This document shows, one piece after another, positions 32,801 to 44,800 of a DNA stretch of 64,000 nt. The stretch is taken from assembly GCA_028583415.1 (NCBI GenBank), contig CM053270.1:63849517-63913516 (forward strand), in the 5' to 3' direction. Under the pieces are notes generated by a model. It saw nothing but the letters and a program-made list of their open reading frames with translations, had not been told where the DNA came from and did no database searches. Origin of the DNA: Protea cynaroides (Eukaryota; Streptophyta; Magnoliopsida; Proteales; Proteaceae). Each line of letters begins with the position of its first letter. Position 1 is the first letter of the stretch. The position numbers and the translations under genes were made by a program.

Positions 32801-35800
32801 ATGTTTCTTCCACTGAGTCAGATTTACCCATTGCTCTTAGAAAAGGTATTATATCATGTACTCAAGACCCCATCTCTCAATGTGTATCTTATAAATCATT
32901 GTCCCCATCCTATCTTGCTTTTGTTTCAACCTTGTCTTCTGTGTTTGTTTCCAAGCATTGGCAGGATGCAGTTGCAGATACGAGATGGAAAGCAACTATG
33001 GTTGAGGAAATGAATGCCTTAAAAAAAATGAAACATGTGATCTTGTTGACCTTCCATCAAGGAAGACGACTTCGGTGCAAGTGGATCTTCAACATCAAAC
33101 AGAAAAAGAATATGTCTATAGACATGTACAAGGCAAGACTAGTAGCTAGAGGCTTCACACAAACCTATGGAATTGACTACCAGGAAACTTTTGCACCAGT
33201 AGCAAAAATGACTACGATTCGTGTCATTTTAGCTTGTGCAGTTCACTATGACTGGGACCTACAGCAACTGGATGTCAAGAATGCATTTCTTCATAGAGAG
33301 TTATCTGAAGAAGTGTACATGGATGTTCCTCCAGGCTTCTCCTCAGTTGCTACTAGAGGCAAGGTGTGCAAGTTGAAACGGTCTCTAAATGGGCTCAAGC
33401 AATCCCCTAGGGCATGGTTTGAGAGATTCCACAGAGCCATGACTTCTGCAGGCTACAAACAGAGCAATGCTGATCACACATTGTTTATTAAGCAGAAGGG
33501 GGAAAAAATTACCATCCTGATAGTATATGTGGATGATATTGTGGTCACTGGCAGTGATGTTGAAGAAATCAGACCGCTAAAAACCTTCCTGGGAAAGGAG
33601 TTTGAAGTCAAGGACCAAGGAAAGTTGAGATATTTCCTTAGAATTAAGGAAGATCGCTCCTCCAGGGGTATTCATCTGTCTCAGAGTAAATATATTTTTG
33701 ATCTTCTCTCTAAGACGGGGCTCTTAGGATGTTGGCCATGTGAAACACCCATTAATCCTAATATCAAGCTACAAGAAAAAAATTGGTACACCTGTTGATA
33801 AGGAACAGTATCAGAGGCTAGCTGGAAAGCTAATTCATCTAGCTAATACTCGGCCTGATATTGCATTCACAATGAGCTTAGTGAGTCAATTCATGCATGA
33901 CCCCTATTAGTCTCACATGGATGTTGTTGTTCGCATATTGCACTCTCTTAAGTCTACTCCTGGAAGAGGAATATTACTCTCACCTCAGGGTCACCTTAAA
34001 GTTGATGCCTACACTGATGCAAACTGGGCTGGAAATCCTGACAGGAAGTCTACTTCAGGATACTCCACCTTCATTGGAGGAAACTTGATGACTTGGCATA
34101 GCAAGAAGCAAAATGTAGTAGCTCGCTCAAGTGCAAAAGCCGAATTCAGAGCTATGGCTCAGGGTATATGTGAGTTACTGTGGCTACAGAGTTTACTCAA
34201 GGATTTAAGTGTTCCCATTACCCAACCTATGAGATTATTCTATGACAATAAGGCAGCCATCAGTATTGCTCACAACCTCGTGCAACATGACAGAACCAAG
34301 CATGTGGAAATTGACCACCACATCATTAAAGAAAAATTGGATAGTGGACCGATATGTGTACCACATGTTCAGTCAGGTGATCAAGTGGCTGACATCTTCA
34401 CCAAAGGGCTCCCAGGAAAACAATTTCATCTCTTATTGTCCAAGTTGTGCATGTCAGATATATATGCACCAACTTGAGGGGAGTGTTGAGAATGTTAAGA
34501 TGGGTAGTTTAGTAATTTTATTCTTATTCTTATCTCTTAGGTGTACATTATGTCCAGGTTCATTATGTCTAGGTTCAATGTCCAGATTCATTATGTCCAG
34601 GTTCAATGTATCATCTCATTTTATTAAATATAAATACCTAGGTGTGTGGTTTTCTGTTCCACAACTCAGACTTAGTCTAATTAATCCGAATCTGACACTT
34701 CTTAAGGTGGTACCTTTTTGATGATTTCTTCACACCTCACAGTATGATGGCAAAGAGGTTAAAACATCTAAAATTAACAAGCCCTCTTTGCTATAGGATC
34801 TTAATTCAGTCCAACACAAAAATCTGCAGAGAAAAGTAATAGAAAAAAATTCTTATCTGAAAATCCAACAGTCAGAAATTGATGAAACTTGAGTTGAATG
34901 GCCTTTATAATAGTTATGAACACCCTCAAAATCTGAGAATGATCCGAAAAGAATTGAAGGAGCTATGAGCTTTGTAACCTTGTTGTACCTGGTGCCGCCA
35001 AAATCAAGGGCGGGTTCAAAAGATGTCGGCTGCTGATTTGGTTTTTACTTCCTCTAATTAGTGCTGAGTGTTTCACATATAACCAGCAACAAAGAACAAA
35101 ATAGGAGTATTGAATGCAAAGAAACAAAGGAAACAGAGTTCGGTTGAGTCTCACAACCTTGGAGACTTAACCAGAAAATAGGAGTTTCACTCTCTTTTTT
35201 TCTGGAAAAATTCTCTCTACTTGCCGACCTGCATTTTCTTTATTTATAGCTTTGAAACATTACAAATAAAATAGGAAAGAACGATTTTGGAAAAGTTAAA
35301 CCTCTTTTATAACTTAGGAAGTTTCTAAAACATAGAAATAGGAAAGTTTCTAAAAACTGGAATTAGGAAACTCGATTTTAGGCAAGTCTTAGTCTCCAAG
35401 CAACTAAGACTTCTAAACTAACTAACCTAATTTTTAGGAAACTAAACAATGGAAATAAGTAAACTGAAAATTAGGAAACTAGTCAAAAGAATCATAAATA
35501 ATGTTGTTGGTACTGTTCACGTGAACAGTACCGCGTGAACAGTGTTCACGCGAATAGTACCGCGTGAACAGTGTTCACGTGAATAGTGTGGGCTAGGCCC
35601 GGACCCATGTTGACGGTACCTTGGGCTGGTTGTTTCTTGGACTGCATCAACTCCCCCCCCCCCCCCACTTAAAATGAACTCGTCCACGAGTTTGATAATG
35701 ATGAAGAATGATTTCAGTGGGTTCGGTAGGCAACGTCTTTTGATTTTGAAATTTTGGAAGAAAATCCATCACTTTGGGTCCACTTTCTTCAAGATATTTA

Positions 35801-38800
35801 GACGGTATCACAAAGTCAATATGCTCAACATCTTGAGGAAAGTTAAGTGAAATCGTGGTATTCATAGGGACTATCTTGTTCAATTCTTCATTTTCCGCAA
35901 TTGTCTCCATAATATCGTGGTCTTCATCAGAACTGTGGTCACCTTTCTCAATCCCTGGAGCTTTAGCAAAGGCATCAAAATTATCCACATCTAGTTTTGA
36001 AGCAATCAAAACCATACTGCTGATTATATAGATTCCATATGAATCCTCACCATCATCCATGACATCCGTATTAGGAACGTATGTCATCACTTTGTGGTTC
36101 ACATACCTGTATCCGGGTTGGCCTCGATTGCAAGAACTCAAGGAGTTTACCTTTAATTTTTGTGGACAATCTCTAGCAAAGTGACCATATGCATTGCAGT
36201 GATAGTATTGCACATCCGTAGCTGCTACCATGGGAGTTTTACCTTTATCTGTCGTTGGAGTAGCATGAGATGTAGTCCCTATGGCTTTATTGTTTGGTGT
36301 AGGGTGCTTCAATTCATAAGAACTAGAGGTGGGCTTTGGTGTTGACTTCAAAAGGTCCTCAGCTTGGAAAGCTTTATCAACACAGTCGTTAAAACTAACA
36401 ATATCAACCACTCCCATTTTTTCTCTAATTTCAGGTCGCAGTCCCAAACGGAACCGAGATATCATTTGATCATCATTGTCTCGTGAACCTGACCGTGCAC
36501 ACAATTGGTCAAACTGATAGACATAATCTTCCATACTCATAGTGTCTTGTCGAAGATTATTCAACTGGTCATGCAACCTTCTTTAGAAGGATCGTGGCAA
36601 ATATTTTTCTTTCAATTCTTCCTTCATCTCCTCCCAAGTAGTGGGTTCTCAACGACTCCCCATGAGACTATATTCATAGTTACGCCACCAATCACGAGCA
36701 CCCCCCACTAGTTTGGAGCGGGCCAATTGCAGCTTTCTAGGTTCAGGAAGACTAAACCAATCAAAGTAGTCATCTAGAGCATTCAACCAATCTTGAAAGG
36801 CTTCAGGGTCTTGCCTCCCATGAAACTCCTTGAGGTCCATTCGCACCTTATGGGTTTGATACCGAATAGGTTGATTGCCATCATAGTCTTCATAGGGTGG
36901 GTCTTGGTATTCTTCTCTAGGGACTCTTTGGGGAGCCCTAGGAACACGCCTTGGCATTAGGTTGGCTATGGGAATTTCTCTTCTAGGGACTTCTAGTCTG
37001 GCCGGCCTAGGATTATCCTGTTCTTCCAAATTACTTATTCTTCCATCCATACTGTCTAACTTGGCATCCAATTTGGTCAATCGTTGGAGAACCAAATTAA
37101 CAAGGTCATTAAGATTATTGGACTGATTAGGAGAGGTAGAACTCTCCTCAGTCATGCTCTGATACCAATTGATGGCAAAGAGGTTAAGACATCTCAAATT
37201 AACAAGCCCTCTTTGCTATAGGATCTTAATTCAGTCCAACACAAAAATCTGCAGAGAAAAGTAATAGAAAAAAATTCTTATCTGAAAATCCGACCGTCAG
37301 AAATTGATGAAACTTGGGTTGAATGGCCTTTATAATAGTTATGAACACCCTTCAAAATCTGAGAATGATCTGAAAAGAATTGAAGGAGCTATGAGCTTTG
37401 TAACCTTGCTGTACCTGGTGCCGCCAAAACCTGGGCAGGTTCAAAGGATGTCGGCTGCTGATTTGGTTTTTACTTCCTATAATTAGTTCTGAGTGTTTCA
37501 CATATAACCAGCAACAAAGAACAAAATATGAGTATTGAATGCAAAGAAACAAAGGAAACAGAGTTCGGTTGAGTCTCACAACCTTGGAGACTCAACCAGA
37601 AAATAGGAGTTTCACTCTCTTTTTTTCTGGAAAATTCTCTCTACTGCAGCCAGTCTGCATTCTCTTTATTTATAGCTTTGAAACATTACAAATAAAATAG
37701 GAAAGAACGAAATTTGGAAAAGTTAAACCTCCTTTATAACTTAGGAAGTTTCTAAAACATAGAAATAGGAAAGTTTCTAAAAACTGGAATTAGGAAACTC
37801 GATTTTAGGCAAGTCTTAGTCTCCAAGCAACTAAGACTTCTAAACTAACTAACCTAATTTTTAGGAAACTAAACAATGAAAATAAGTAAACTAAAAATTG
37901 GGAAACTAATCAAAAGAGTCATAAATAATGCTGTTGGTACTGTTCACGTGAACAGTACCGCGTGAACAGTGTTTACGTGAACAGTACCGCGTGAACAGTG
38001 TTCAAGTGAATAGTGTGGGCTAGGCCCGGGCCCATGTTGACGGTACCTTGGGCTGGTTGCTTCTTGGACTGCATCACAGTACCTGCTATAGCATTCAAGT
38101 AATGTCCATATTTTCACCTGTTTTAGCCTGTGCTTTATAATTAGCTTCAACATTGGGTATGATGCATTGCATTCCAGACCATTCAGATGCTTACTTTGAA
38201 TGTAACCGTTAAATTGATTCCAACTCAGCACCTTTTTGATAAGAGTTGCTCTTTATTGAGCATAGTGCAATAAAAGTTAAATACCGTTTCAGGTCCCTCT
38301 TTTGTCTATCATCAGCCTTTAATCCACTGCGTATTGTACAATAAATTAGATTGGTCCCATCAGATACGGATCCAGAATATTCCAGATCAGTACCTGTTGA
38401 TCCCGTCAATCCTTGAACCATGCAACAAGAAGCTTATTTAGATGCATACATCAACACCAAGGGATAGGTCAGTTGGTAAAGACTAACACCTCAGAATTAA
38501 GAGGTCATGAGTTCAAATCTCCTTGGGACCTACCTATCCCCCAAAAAAAAAAAAAAAAAAAGAGATTGCATACATCAAGCAAATCCATGCATATGTACTG
38601 CTTACAGATGATGTTCCCATAAGTCAAAATTCACATGAAGAAACAGCATAGCCAGGATGTACATTCCCCATAACACTCAGCTCAGTAAGCCTCAAGCAAA
38701 TGAAAATCCATTCATCATTCATCTGTGTTGCCTGAGCATGTTAGCTTCCAGGGTTCACCTCCTTAGAAACTAAGTGCAGACCTGAATTTTGGAATGCATT

Positions 38801-41800
38801 CTTTGAAACACTCAGCTCATTAGCCCAAAGCAATTCTGACTGTCTCACCTACACATTCCAGGAGCAAGCTCCTAAAGAACAAAGTGTACATTTCAGGCCC
38901 TGAATATGCAGTCCCAAGTGCCATCAGCTGGTAAGTCTCAGGCATGACCCACAACAGATGCAATATAAACATGCTGGAAGACATTCTGACAAGTCAATTA
39001 ATTTTACCAAAAGTGTCGAAGACTGGTGGTTACAGAAAGCAAATAGTCACGGGAATACAAGAGATAATATTACTCAGTTCAGGAGCTCAGTTAACAGGAA
39101 ATCATACTTCTTTCTCCTTTTCAAATTTTTTTCTTGAGGGTAGATGCAGAATGATATATCCTATAGTTCTTGACCCACCACAATAAAATAAGACGAAAAC
39201 CACCAGCCATCATCAACCACTAAAAATAAGTTTTCAAGCAAATACCAAACTGGTGAATGATTATATGACATGTTATCATGGAAGTCAACAAATCTAATAA
39301 TGCCACACAAATAACAAGGTGGAAACATCAACATAAAAACAGCCAAAATGAGGAACCACCTGTTGAAATAGCGATCAATTTGTTGATTTGGGTTCTCAAA
39401 AATCCTCGTGTAGATCATTGCCAGATGGCACCACTGCTGCTGGGAGTATTCATACTCTATATATTTGTCCCAGAGAGGATAGGAAAGATAATCTGTTCCA
39501 ACATAAGCCAATCCACGTTCGAATAACCTGAAACACCATTTAAGTCCAGAATATGTTATGGCATAAGTAAAAACGTCAAGTTAGCCTTTGAACACATCCA
39601 TGAATGGAGACAGCAGCTCCAACGTTGAAGGAGAAGGAAAGAATTTCAGTATAAGAGCATGACACTTCCAAAGTTAGTCACAAATACGCTGCATTTACCT
39701 TCCTGAAACAACCATACTATGTCCGTGAAATGAAGCAGAGATAGAGGCCATCTTAGCCCTTAACTGAACGTGATCTTCCCAGCAGCATTTTGTACATTGA
39801 TGCACCCATGATAGCCTCAGAGTGTCAAAGTTAAAGAGAGCAGTAATTCAAGGAGAACTACATTACCACTACACAGGCCTTGGGAGAACATTGAAAAGGG
39901 TTGGGGTGGATTGAGGCCATAGAAATTGTAATTAAATCCTAAATAAATAAATAAATAAATAAAAGCCACTGTGAACAGTAGCCTCAAAATAAAGGGCCCG
40001 CACTATAGAAATCTGAATTTCTAAGTGCGTTCCCAGCAAACCTTTCCGCCACACATATGAGGTATCACTGTAGCAGGCATACCGAAATAAGGTTAGAAAC
40101 CATACAAAATTACCAGATTCCCATTACAATGACAAAACCAAGCACATATGACCTTGTCCAATCGCACTACATTTCATGAGTACTTGATTAGTGATTACCT
40201 TCGAACAGAGTCAGGATCTCCATATGTAGATATAGCAAACATGCAATAATGCAACCAAATATCAACGGAATAGGTCACCGCTACAACCGCCCTCTCATAT
40301 ACCTCCATTATTTTCTCAATAGAACCCAAATGAGCCTCATGATCTGCATACTTTTTCCAGTAACCATAGCACAAGGGAAATTCTGCCAAAAAGGTATCAT
40401 AAACTTTCCGGACTTTTAATATGTTATCCTGCAAATGGGAAAGAGAAATATGTTAATACCCCTGGAAAATAAAGCATCATGACATTCAACTCATACTTAG
40501 AGTATAACTTTGTCAACCATAATAAGAAACTTAAGATGAGCTATCTGATTTTTTTTGCTTAAAAAAAAACCTCAAACAAGAGGAAATGTAAAATCACTGT
40601 TTCAAAACAGCTAAAATTTTTTCGGCATGCAGTAATATAAAAGACCAATTAAAATGAGATAGTAAAGTCTAAATTATTCGGAACAATGTCAACAAATGTT
40701 AAGCTGGTAATTCAAGAAGATTTTTGTTCTCACTCCACAGGAAGGAAAGATCCATTCATTCATGTGAACAGCAGCACATGGTAACATTGTTTGACATTGG
40801 AATATAGCGCCATGTGCAACATAAAATAAGATAAACAATGAAGTGTGGTTGTTGAAATTCCCTAGCAACAACAGTTGTGTTGTTAACCAGCAGTTTCAGC
40901 TGCTTACTAGATGATGACAATACCATTCACCCACATGAAAAAAAACATAAGCTAATGGAAGTTATAACTATTCAAAGTAGATTCCTAAAGTTACAACTTA
41001 TTAAATATTCAATGTAGATTCCTAATAGAGCCTTTCTTTCCACAGAAAATGTAGATGCATGGTTGGGTCACTTTTTTTTGCCTACGGGTATGAAATATAT
41101 GTGAAAAGAGGAATTTCCCACTCTTCCATATCAAATACTTACATTCCAAGGAAGATCTTAATACCAGATTCTTTTATGTGTAAACCCCTAAAAGAGGATT
41201 GCTTCAATAGAACAAGGGTGATTCTCAAAATCAGTTTCCTATGCAAAAAAGAAAATTACTAGTCTTTACATGGCTAATTATTCATTATGCAAACTTTATG
41301 TATTGGACTCTGCCCCTACTACATAACCTAGCACATAAAGGGTTACATAATCTACCTCAACCCCCCAACCCCCCCCCCCAAAAAAAGAGAGAGAGAGAGA
41401 GAGACGAGGAAATACCGAAATAGATCATTCATCAGGTCATTATAAAGATTTAGAAAAGGGTAACTCATCCAAATTTTGAAATTTCATGAACCCACGCAGA
41501 ATTTTAATTAGAGGTTGGCGGGATCACGGGATCGGCACTTCAATACAGTACTTTGGACGATCTAGCCTTTGCCTTGAGAAGGTAAAAGTATTACCAAAGA
41601 GTCACAAGTCACAACATTAACTACTAGAACTCCATATCCGTTGTCTGCGCTCATGAATGCAAGTATACGAATGCGTATGTGATTTTGTGCAAACACATGC
41701 AACTATGGAACAAATGTGTAGACATGTTCTGAAATCTAATCGCTCATATTAGTGCCTTCACCCCACACCCAAAACAAAGAAAGAAAAAAGGTCATCAAAG

Positions 41801-44800
41801 AAACGATTCCATATGTTTGTGGTATCTCATGAGGCACTATTTCCCAAATCCAGCAGAAAAGCACTGCATGCAAGCACAACATAAAGAGCTAAATGAGCAA
41901 CAAATCAGGGACTTACCATTCATGCAGTATTATGGGAATTAACAAGAATAAGTACAACAGAAATGTGAAACAGTTCACTAGCAGTGGTTTACATGAACAG
42001 GAAGAAGCAAGATTTGTCTAGTAAATCAATTTACAGACCAAATAGAGGGGGGAGGGGGAAGGGGCGAAGAAGAAAAAAGGCATCAAACATATGTGCTGAA
42101 ATATCATTTCCAATATAAAAAGAGAGGTAATGTACATTGGGGAGTATCCATTGGCATCATTAATCTCTTTTTGGTATTTGTATGTATGTCTGTGTTCTAA
42201 TGTTATGTGGATTTATATAGTGCTATATACTTGTACAATATTCTTGGCTATGCAAAAAATTCCTTTCTTATCTCTCAAAAGAAAATCATTTCCAATGTAA
42301 AGAATTGTATGAACATACCTCCACAACCTTCTCTGTCTCTTCAATGAGGGCAGTCCATGCATTGAAGTCCAAAGAATTTGCTTTCACTATGCTCCACAAT
42401 CGTTCTTCTTCAGCAGAAAGTGCTGGCAACAAAATTGAGGGGCAAATCATCAAAGAAAACTACGTAACATTAACACGAGACAAACTCTAAACGAAATTGG
42501 AGGAAGGTTTAACAAAAAAAAAAGAGTAAAATATCTGTGAAAAAGTTTCTATACCCCGGTGGGCGTAGATAGTATCTCTACACCAGCATCAAAATTTTGC
42601 TGCTAAGGCGATGTGGCTATTTCAACCATATGGATATGGAAATCTAGGTAATGGTGTGAATTAGTCACACATCAAATTTTAGACTCAAATACCCTAACAT
42701 GTAATGGTGTACCCTCCCATGCCTGTCCATGCACCCTCACTCCACACTTAGAATTTTGCAAGAGCAATCTTGAATTTTTCAATGCTTTATTTTGCCCCTT
42801 GGCAAACTCCATTTGGATTAAAACTTGACATGTCAACAGGATACCTTAAGGGCTATCTGTCTACAAAATTCCAGCCTTATCCAATGTGCCACACAGCATA
42901 AATTGGGGTGCTGGTGCAGAACCCTCTATGCCCGTTGGTGTAGAGAACCCGTGTAAATTGTTAAAGTATAGGTGTTACAGCAGGGGTAGTTTGGACATAT
43001 GTGTTACCATAGGAGGGTAATTTAGGTTTACTATTTTCGATGGGGGTAAACTTGTAATTTGCTTTCTTGTTTTCATTATAAATACAGCGTATAGAACATC
43101 TATTAGGAGTTCCACAACTCCTATCGATCTGTCTGTCTCCCCCATCATGTTCTTCTCTTCCTCCTCTATTCTCTTCTCTTTTCTTCTTCTCTTCTTCTCT
43201 ATTGCTGGTTTCCTTTATTTTGCTTTGTTACATGGTATCATAGCAACATTGACTATTGACTGCGATCTTCTTTTGCTGTTCTGAGAGTTTTAAGTAATTC
43301 GTTGTGGTGTGCAGCCACCATTACTGCATCTTCCTTTCTTAGTTTTTGTTTATGCTAATCTCTACTTCATCATTGTTTAGCATCATGAAGATCTCTGGTA
43401 GATCCAATTGGTTTTGAAGAGAATCAAGTACTGAGTTCGTTTCACAGCCTGGTTCCACTTCTTTGGACTCTTCAAGGTGAGTTTATTCCCATGTGACATT
43501 CTCAACCTATCATACAGTGGGCACTTTAAGGGGGAAACCTTTAAAAAAAATATGCCCTAGACAAGCATACAAGTAAAGAGGTCTTCCAAGATGGAAGACA
43601 TTCCATCCAAGAGATTATTGATGGGAATCCTAGTTACACCATTCCAAATAGGGCAGAAACGATTAGGCCCTCCCATACATATTAAAATCCAGAGATCACA
43701 TCTCCCCATGGGTCAAGTTTAAACTCAACTTACACCTGTGCTCCTCTGAGGTCCAAGATAAATCAATGTTTTGGCAATTTAGAGACCAACTACACCATAG
43801 TGATATACATTTTTCTCTATTACCCACAGCAAAGCTTGGGTGCTATGACATGAACTTCGGACACTAATTTAATATGGAAATCAGGATATCCGGGTAAAGG
43901 AAGACTTAGCAAACATCTAGTTTTTATGGATGTCAAAATCAGCAAATCAATTGTGGATTAGCTCATGAAGCAAGGTGCTAATAGGTAAAAAGGCTATTAC
44001 ACAGTCACTGTAGACAAGTTTTTCTCCACGGTCAATCTCAGTTCAGCCATGTAGTAGGTTGCTGTAATATCTAACCACGGGATAAATAGTGGAAAGTCTG
44101 GATAGACCATGTGTCAAATTTCAGACAAATTCAACTATATAATTTCCCATGTATATCTATGCACCCCCAGTAGTTCTGCACCCATTCCATTAGTCCTGAA
44201 TTTTTCAATGCTTCAATTTGCCACTTGGCAAACTCCGTTGGGCTCACTTTTGCCCAAGGGAACTTGAGGTCCTCCTGTTCACAAAATTTGGGACTCATCT
44301 GATCAACACATGGAAAGAAGAGGCAACGTGTACAGGGAATGTTCTTTCCACAGCCAATGAAGTAACTTTGTTTACTAACCATACTAACCCACCCTGCAAA
44401 ACCTGCTTACTGGCCCTTAAAGCCTCATGGGCTTTGGAAAACTTTTGCTTTCCTTTGGACATAAAGCTGATCTGTAAAAACTTTTGCCAGGCCTATTGCT
44501 TCTTTTCTTCCAAATAAATTTCTCAATACAATAACAATGCATGGAACTGATGCAGTCCAAGAGACGGTTTTGTGATTTGTGTTGTGTGGAAATCCTCTTT
44601 CCATCAGGAACTCACTGTCACCATTTAATAACATTAAATAATAGCCTAAAAGAACCAGTTGAGTTTCGATCATGAAGTCAAATAACCAGGTAGATAACTA
44701 TTACTGATTGCACTAACCAAAACAGAAGGCCGAGCAAAGGCATTCTACACTGCAGTGACTTCACATGCTAAAAAAAAACATGGATGCAGAAACTGGATTC

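Larger units (their letters stand above)
34745..38076 (-). mobile_element. TR-GAG non-autonomous LTR retrotransposon, target CAGTA
   Basis: Perfect CAGTA duplications flank it (34740-34744 and 38077-38081). LTRs are 34745-35649 (3' LTR, 905 bp) and 37170-38076 (5' LTR, 907 bp), both TGATGGC...CTGCATCA and visibly very similar. This suggests a younger insertion than its neighbours. The primer-binding site TGGTATCAGAGC lies at 37167-37156 (minus strand). A C-run at 35652-35666 on the plus strand is the polypurine tract. Between them is only a gag frame and no polymerase, so it needs another element's enzymes to move. It lies in PRP39 intron 5 in the host-gene sense orientation. Confidence 0.92.

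Noticed and set aside
38461..38535. Possible tRNA gene
   Set aside because: Box A/B-like words are present, but there is no cloverleaf, a poly(A) tail follows and a 12-bp target duplication flanks it, so it is a SINE.
44131..44673. Two minus-strand frames inside PRP39 intron 2
   Set aside because: They lie in a diverged dispersed repeat and have no recognisable domains.
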